Below, piece after piece: positions 59,591 to 64,000 of a stretch of 64,000 bases of DNA (positions are counted from its first letter, which is position 1; every line of letters starts with the position of its first letter). This stretch comes from Methanofervidicoccus sp. A16 (GTDB taxonomy: Archaea > AGJL01 > Methanococci > Methanococcales > Methanococcaceae). The DNA is taken from positions 806,001-870,000 of the forward strand of contig NZ_CP022242.1 in assembly GCF_003351865.1 (NCBI RefSeq). Direction: 5' to 3'. The notes under the pieces are model-generated. The model saw only the letters and a program-made list of their open reading frames with translations. It ran no database searches and had not been told where the DNA came from. Position numbers and translations under genes: made by a program.

Positions 59591-60182
59591 ACCTAGTTCC
59601 CATCAAAAGGATGGTTTAAAGAATAATAAAAATATATACCTTAATTCCCATCAAAGTAATGATTTAAATAAAAAAATAATAAAAACTGAAAAAATATTAA
59701 AATATTATTAAAATATAACACTTTTAACAAAATTAATAATAGCAACCTGCTAAGAAGGATCTGCTCCACTTCTCCATAGTGTCTTAGAGCGCCCCAGGAG
59801 GAGATTATTTATCTCTTATTTTGATTTTAATACCCTTCTTTTTATACTTTTATTAATTATTATTCTTATCAGAATTTTTTTGATGGGAATTAGGGTAAAT
59901 ATATAATAAAAATAATAAATAAGAAAATGTTTAAAAACAGAAAACTTCTATTATTCCAGATACAGCATTTTAAAAAGAAGATGAAGAAGAATGATCCTCT
60001 GATACCTTCTAATACATGAATTCAGAATAAGATCTCCTATCTTATCTAAGTGATTGGAAAGATCCTAGGAATGTTTAATAGTTTTTATATGATTTTATAC
60101 TGATCATTTTAATCATGATTTTTAATTATAATGATTATCATTTTCATCGTTCTTTTAATCACTACTTGGTGGGAACTAAGAT
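59591..60182 (-). repeat. F1 repeat element interrupted by F2, minus orientation
   Basis: The outer ends are ACCTAGTTCCCATCAAAAGG (59591) and TTGGTGGGAACTAAGAT (60182). The F1 sequence breaks at AAATATAT and resumes after the inner F2 copy (59638-59896). The reversed core GAAGAATGATCCTCTGATACC, GAATTCAGAATAAGATC and GATTGGAAAGATCC lies at 59985-60070. Without the F2 insert the element is about 325 bp. Confidence 0.75.
59638..59896 (+). repeat. F2 repeat element inserted in F1, with 8-bp duplication
   Basis: Ends ACCTTAATTCCCATCAAAG and TTTTGATGGGAATTAGGGT. The core GGATCTGCTCCACTTCTCC and GTGTCTTAGAGCGCCCCAGG lies at 59755-59800. AAATATAT occurs immediately before (59630-59637) and immediately after (59897-59904), an exact 8-bp direct repeat within the host F1 copy. 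The element is 259 bp. Confidence 0.8.
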
Positions 60183-60227
60183 TATAAAAATTAAAGTTAT
60201 TTTATTATTTTCTTTTCCTTACTAAGA

Positions 60228-60240
60228 AAAATATATAAAG
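60228..60240 (+). promoter_or_regulatory. TATA box of transaldolase
   Basis: AAAATATATAAAG lies about 45 bp upstream of the GTG start, with an A-rich BRE-like preceding segment. Confidence 0.5.
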
Positions 60241-60281
60241 ATAATAAAGAGAATAATGACTAAAAAATTAGAGGTGAGAAG

Positions 60282-60938
60282 GTGAAATTTTTCTTAGATA
60301 CTGCAAACGTTGAGAAGATAAGAGAGTTTGCCGAATTAGGTATAGTAGATGGTGTTACAACAAATCCAACACTCATTGCAAAAGAGGGAAGAGATTTCCA
60401 AGAGGTAGTTAAAGAGATATGCTCCATAGTAAAGGGCCCTGTAAGTGTAGAGGTAACTGCCTTAGATACTGAAGGTATGGTTAAAGAGGCTAGAGAACTA
60501 TCAAAACTTGCAGATAACATAGTAATTAAGATACCTATGACTAAAGAAGGTATAAAGGCTGTAAACATCCTATCAAAAGAGGGCATAAAAACCAACGTTA
60601 CCCTAGTATTCTCTGCAAATCAGGCTCTAATTGCGGCAAAGGCTGGGGCAACTTACGTCTCTCCCTTTGTAGGTAGGTTAGACGACAACGGACAGGAAGG
60701 TATGGAGTTAATAAGAGAGATAGTAACTATATTCAAGAACTACGATATAGAAACGGAAATTATCGTGGCATCTATCAGGCATCCACGTCATGTAATCGAG
60801 GCTGCAAAACTTGGAGCCCATATAGCTACCATACCATTCCAGGTGTTGGAGAAGATGTTCCACCACCCATTAACAGATAAAGGTATAGAAATTTTCAAGA
60901 GGGACTGGGAGAACTATTTAAAAAATAGAAGTAAATAA
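60282..60938 (+). CDS. tal: Transaldolase (short form)
   Basis: 218 residues, the short MipB/TalC-like transaldolase. The Schiff-base lysine is K83 in [12 protein letters not shown]; other signatures are [30 protein letters not shown] and [16 protein letters not shown]. The enzyme interconverts sugar phosphates, giving pentoses for nucleotide synthesis. The start is GTG 60282. It is followed 138 bases later by a membrane-protein gene, a pair that exists a second time in decayed form at 58.45-59.4 kb. Confidence 0.93.
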   Translation: MKFFLDTANVEKIREFAELGIVDGVTTNPTLIAKEGRDFQEVVKEICSIVKGPVSVEVTALDTEGMVKEARELSKLADNIVIKIPMTKEGIKAVNILSKEGIKTNVTLVFSANQALIAAKAGATYVSPFVGRLDDNGQEGMELIREIVTIFKNYDIETEIIVASIRHPRHVIEAAKLGAHIATIPFQVLEKMFHHPLTDKGIEIFKRDWENYLKNRSK

Positions 60939-61076
60939 TTTTTTATATCCTTTGATCTTGTAATATCATTATTTTTCTGTTTTTTGGAGGTTATTAAATA
61001 TTCATTTTAAAAAATAATATATATAATAAAAATTAAGATATTTTTTAATAATATTTTTGTTATTATTGGTGGAATT

Positions 61077-61514
61077 ATGGGATATATAAGAGATGAGATG
61101 GTTAAACCTATTCTCATTGGAGGAATTATTGGAGGGGTGTTATCTTCTATCCCAATAATATCGTGTTTAAATTGCTGCTGTCTTCTCTACATTCTATCTG
61201 GTGCTATTACCGCTTATTTAATGAGTAAAGAATTTGATCCAAGTGACACTGAATACCTGATAGCTGGAGCACTTAGTGGAGGTATTGCAGGGGTTATCAA
61301 TTGGTTGTTAGGAATGTTAATAAATATTTTGATATATGGAGTAATGGTTCCATTTATAGGGGAGTACTATCCTACTGAACTACATATGGAGATGATGGGA
61401 GCAATGGGTTCCTCTCTGGTAATATCTATGCTTTATATCCCACTATATATAATAATAGGTGCTATCTTTGGAAGTATTGGGGGATTACTCTACGAGAAAT
61501 TGGGGAACAAATGA
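61077..61514 (+). CDS. Single-module glycine-rich membrane protein
   Basis: 145 residues with four to five hydrophobic segments. PILIGGIIGGVLSS, CCCLLYILSGAITAYLMSKEF, EYLIAGALSGGIAGVINWLL and IIGAIFGSIGGLLYEKL match both halves of the protein at 58560. Cysteines cluster at residues 30-35 (LNCCCLL). The gene overlaps the next one by four bases (ATGA), indicating translational coupling. Function unknown. Confidence 0.75.
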   Translation: MGYIRDEMVKPILIGGIIGGVLSSIPIISCLNCCCLLYILSGAITAYLMSKEFDPSDTEYLIAGALSGGIAGVINWLLGMLINILIYGVMVPFIGEYYPTELHMEMMGAMGSSLVISMLYIPLYIIIGAIFGSIGGLLYEKLGNK

Positions 61515-62020
61515 TGAATATGAAGGGGAGTGTCCGTTATACCTATCTAATAATTCTATTTTTATTTCTTATCTTTTATGCAGGTATTTTTTTGGCTCCT
61601 TATTTCTACGATAAAAACAGGATGCTATCTCTTCTTATCTACTCTATATATTCGCAGATCTGCCACCAATTACCTGAAAGAAGTTATTATGTATTTAACC
61701 ACAAGATGGGAGTATGTGCTAGATGTTTTGGAATTTACACTGGAATCCTAGTAGGAATGATAATATATCCCTTTGTTAGAAGGTTGGATAACTTCAAAAC
61801 TCTAAATAGATGGTATCTAATTTTGGCATTGGTTCCTATGGGGATAGACGGCACCACTCAATTACTAGGGTTAAGAGAGAGTTTCAACGAGTTGAGATTT
61901 ATAACAGGATTTATAGGAGGATTTGTAGCTCTCTTTTATATTTTACCTGTATTCTTAAGTATTTTAAAAGATCTTTGGATAGGTAAGATAACAACCCTCG
62001 AGAATATTAATAAAAAATAA
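61511..62020 (+). CDS. DUF2085 membrane protein
   Basis: 169 residues with about four membrane helices. The DUF2085 signature is complete: QICHQLPERSYYVFNHKMG, then VCARCFGIYTGILVG and DGTTQLLGLRESFNELRFITG. The conserved Cys-His and Cys-x-x-Cys residues suggest metal binding or redox activity, but no function is established. Start ATG 61511 overlaps the stop of the upstream membrane gene; GGGGAAC at about 61501 can act as ribosome binding site. Confidence 0.85.
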   Translation: MMNMKGSVRYTYLIILFLFLIFYAGIFLAPYFYDKNRMLSLLIYSIYSQICHQLPERSYYVFNHKMGVCARCFGIYTGILVGMIIYPFVRRLDNFKTLNRWYLILALVPMGIDGTTQLLGLRESFNELRFITGFIGGFVALFYILPVFLSILKDLWIGKITTLENINKK

Positions 62021-62168
62021 AATATAATAATAATTTAAAAATAAATAAAAAAATAAAAAGAATTATAATCAAAATAGAAAAATCCCGATCTTCTCCCTAA
62101 GGCTCTTTTCTTTCTTTATTTCTGTATTTTTCAATTTAAATAATAATTATTTCTAAACTTACTTTCAT

Positions 62169-63059
62169 CTAATCCTTAACGATCATAGTTCCAATACCCT
62201 CCTCTGTAAATATCTCCAGAAGGATAGAGTGAGGTATCTTGCCATTTATAATATGGACGCTCTCCACACCTTTTTTTAGGGCATTTATACAGGCCTTAAC
62301 CTTTGGTATCATCCCTCCAGAGATCACTCCCTCCTTCATTAACTCCTCCGCCTCTGAGACTGTAAGTTTTTTAAAGAGTGTTGAAGGATCTTCTAAATCT
62401 TCCATAATGCCGTCCACATCTGTAATCATTATCAACTTCTTTGCTCCAATAGCTGCAGCAATATCTCCTGCAACTATATCAGCATTTAGATTGAATATTT
62501 CACCTCTATCGTCTATTCCAATAGGAGATATTACAGGAATATACTTTTTCTCCAATAGTATGTCTATTAACTCAGTATTTATCCTCTCCACTTCACCAAC
62601 TTTACCTAGGTCAACCTCTATCTTTTTGTTATCCTTTATAATATACTCCTTCTTCTTTTTAGCCTTAATAAGATATCCAGATTTTCCAGAGAGCCCTATA
62701 GCCTTACCTCCATACTTTCCAAGTTTTGATACAATATCACCGTTGATCTTTCCAACGAGTATCATCTTAACGATCTCCATCGTCTCCTCGTCAGTCACCC
62801 TTAAACCATGGATAAACTCAGGTTTCTTTCCCATCTTCTTCATTGCAGCATCTATTTCAGGACCACCTCCATGAACAACAACAGGATTTAAGCCAACAAA
62901 TCTTAGGAGAACTATATCCTGGGCCACCCAATTTTTAGCCTCTTTATTTATCATGGCGTGGCCACCATATTTTATTACAATCTTATGGTCCTGAAACTTA
63001 CATATGTAAGGTAGTGCCTCTACCAGCACCTCTGCCTTGAGTTTGTTGTCTATCTTCAT
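62169..63059 (-). CDS. argB: Acetylglutamate kinase
   Basis: 296 residues, amino-acid kinase fold. It phosphorylates N-acetylglutamate in arginine synthesis. Motifs: [14 protein letters not shown] (phosphate-binding Lys), [20 protein letters not shown] (substrate), [27 protein letters not shown] (nucleotide) and [21 protein letters not shown] 63059 follows GGTGA. It stands alone; argD is at 3.1-4.4 kb. Confidence 0.95.
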   Translation of the reverse strand: MKIDNKLKAEVLVEALPYICKFQDHKIVIKYGGHAMINKEAKNWVAQDIVLLRFVGLNPVVVHGGGPEIDAAMKKMGKKPEFIHGLRVTDEETMEIVKMILVGKINGDIVSKLGKYGGKAIGLSGKSGYLIKAKKKKEYIIKDNKKIEVDLGKVGEVERINTELIDILLEKKYIPVISPIGIDDRGEIFNLNADIVAGDIAAAIGAKKLIMITDVDGIMEDLEDPSTLFKKLTVSEAEELMKEGVISGGMIPKVKACINALKKGVESVHIINGKIPHSILLEIFTEEGIGTMIVKD

Positions 63060-63480
63060 AGTTTCACCTTTTTAAGAGTTATATTGAGTTCCATCGAAGT
63101 GATAGTAAAATAATGAAAAATAGTAATTATAAAAATTATTAAAAATATTAAAAAGTTAAGATAGCAAATAATAAAAAGAGTAAAAATTCTCATCTTTTCG
63201 ATTTTTATTTCTTTATTTTTATTACTTATTTTTTTATGATATTATAGTTAAGTACATAAATGTTTTAAACCTTGTAATAAAAATTAAAATTAAAATAATA
63301 ATAAAAACAAGTAAAAATAGAAATAAGAAATTAAAGAGAACAAAAAATCCCTTAAGAAAAAGAGTTAGCAGGAATCTACCTTATTTCTCGAGTGCTCAGC
63401 ACATCTAAGGGATAACGGCGAGAATATTCATCACTATATTTTTTTCAGAGTCCATAGTCGAAACTAAAAATATTTTTAAT
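63060..63480. other. argB upstream region with a solo F3-type core
   Basis: GAGTTCCATCGAAGTGATAG at about 63088-63107 resembles a decayed F2 end. At 63367-63410 the sequence AGTTAGCAGGAATCTACC and TTTCTCGAGTGCTCAG resembles the F3-core motif, enclosed by CCCTTA / TAAGGG arms (about 63350 and 63410). No gene. Confidence 0.4.
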
Positions 63481-63887
63481 ATCTTAGTTCCCATCGAGAT
63501 GGTGATTAGAAGAATAATAAAAAAATAATTATTATAATAAAAAATAATAAAAATCTTAAGAGTAATAACAATAAAATAATTCTGAAGGGATAAGAATAAA
63601 AAAGTTAAATAACCTTAAATCCATCAAAGTAAGATTTAAATAATAAAAATAAAGAATAATAAAAAAGGACTAAGAAAGTATTAATAATAAAAATATAATA
63701 TCTAATAATCTAACAAAATTAATAATACCCAGCCTGTGAGGAAGGATCTGCTCCACTTTCATAGAGTATCTTAGAGTATCCCAGGAGAAATTATTTATCT
63801 CTTATTTTGATTTTATACCTTCTTTTTATGTTCTTTTATTTTTTATAATTATTATTCTTATCAGAATTTTTTGATGGAAATTAGAGT
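63481..63887 (+). repeat. F3-F2 composite element
   Basis: F3 arm from ATCTTAGTTCCCATCGAGAT to 63611, then F2 from ACCTTAAATCCATCAAAG (63612) with core GGATCTGCTCCACTTTCATAG and GTATCTTAGAGTATCCCAGG, ending TTGATGGAAATTAGAGT. The junction and the TTCTGAAGGGATAAGAATAA segment are the same as at 52837-53187. Confidence 0.65.
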
Positions 63888-63903
63888 TTTTTAATTATAA
63901 TTA

Positions 63904-64000
63904 ACCTTAGTTCCCACCAAATAGCAGTTAAAAGAACAATGAAAATAATAATTGTTATAATAATAAAAATCATGATTAAAATGATCATGATCAGTATAAA
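63904..64000 (+). repeat. F1 repeat element, cut by the window edge
   Basis: Left end ACCTTAGTTCCCACCA, then GCAGTTAAAAGAACAATG and the TTGTTATAATAATAAAAATC arm shared with the copies at 1020, 4777 and 20485. The core lies beyond the window. Confidence 0.65.

Noticed and set aside
62239-62874. 211-codon frame on the plus strand
   Set aside because: It is antisense to argB; Ser/Ile/Phe-rich as expected of a shadow.

Overview
The window reads as chromosomal DNA of a methanogenic archaeon of the order Methanococcales, probably a thermophilic lineage related to Methanocaldococcus, Methanotorris or Methanothermococcus. The evidence is a split RNA polymerase B subunit (B'' and B'), a complete euryarchaeal archaellum operon, a sulfolactate dehydrogenase for coenzyme M synthesis, a probable methanogenesis marker 17 protein, glycerol-1-phosphate dehydrogenase and digeranylgeranylglyceryl phosphate synthase for archaeal lipids, an archaeal 7S RNA, Lys/Glu-rich proteins and very AT-rich intergenic DNA. 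I cannot fix the species by reading.

Layout. 0-3.1 kb: end of pus10, then L21e, rpoF and a DUF655 gene. 3.1-4.4 kb: argD (minus) with a perfect 22-bp palindrome upstream. 5.3-15.4 kb (minus): archaellum operon flaB1-B2-B3-B4-C-D-E-F-G-H-I-J. It has a recent 696-bp tandem archaellin duplication, a frameshift in an A10 tract of flaC and a strong internal start in flaD. Divergent from it are a HEAT-repeat protein and moaB (15.6-17.7 kb). 18-35 kb: metabolic genes (ilvD, hisA, a PfkB kinase, an AcnX-type small subunit, egsA, a phosphodiesterase, cutA, aspartate kinase, tmk, aroC, a dihydropteroate synthase-like protein) and a polyamine cluster (pyruvoyl arginine decarboxylase, speD, speE). 35.4 kb: 7S (SRP) RNA. 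36-41.9 kb: cimA with a palindromic operator candidate, dut, adkA-DUF106-endA-comC, marker 17. 42-48.8 kb: rpoH-rpoB2-rpoB1-rpoA1, with no rpoA2 after it. 49.3-52.5 kb (minus): engB, a UbiA-family lipid prenyltransferase and an RNA ligase. 54.6-63 kb: a DUF2226-like gene, an FAH-family gene, an IS6-like insertion sequence, hisG, a duplicated membrane-protein locus, transaldolase, a DUF2085 protein and argB.

The most unusual content is non-coding. At least three related families of short elements (here F1, F2, F3; about 220-370 bp) share inverted termini close to ACCTTAGTTCCCATCA / TGATGGGAACTAAGGT, and each family has its own conserved inner core. They fill the long gaps, occur in both orientations, are nested in one another, and in two cases are flanked by exact 8- or 9-bp direct repeats. 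They look like non-autonomous transposable elements (MITE-like) whose cores can fold into hairpins. No protein in the window is an obvious partner: the single transposase belongs to an insertion sequence with different ends. A large scrambled cluster lies at 52.6-54.3 kb, and another copy lies where rpoA2 would be expected.

Other candidate signals are palindromes next to the argD and cimA promoters, an inverted repeat containing TACATA in the archaellum/HEAT divergent promoter, a fragment of transaldolase that reveals a segmental duplication, a decayed secreted-protein gene at 25.9 kb, and degenerate direct repeats at 30.9-31.35 kb. I saw no tRNA, 16S/23S/5S rRNA, CRISPR array or replication origin.
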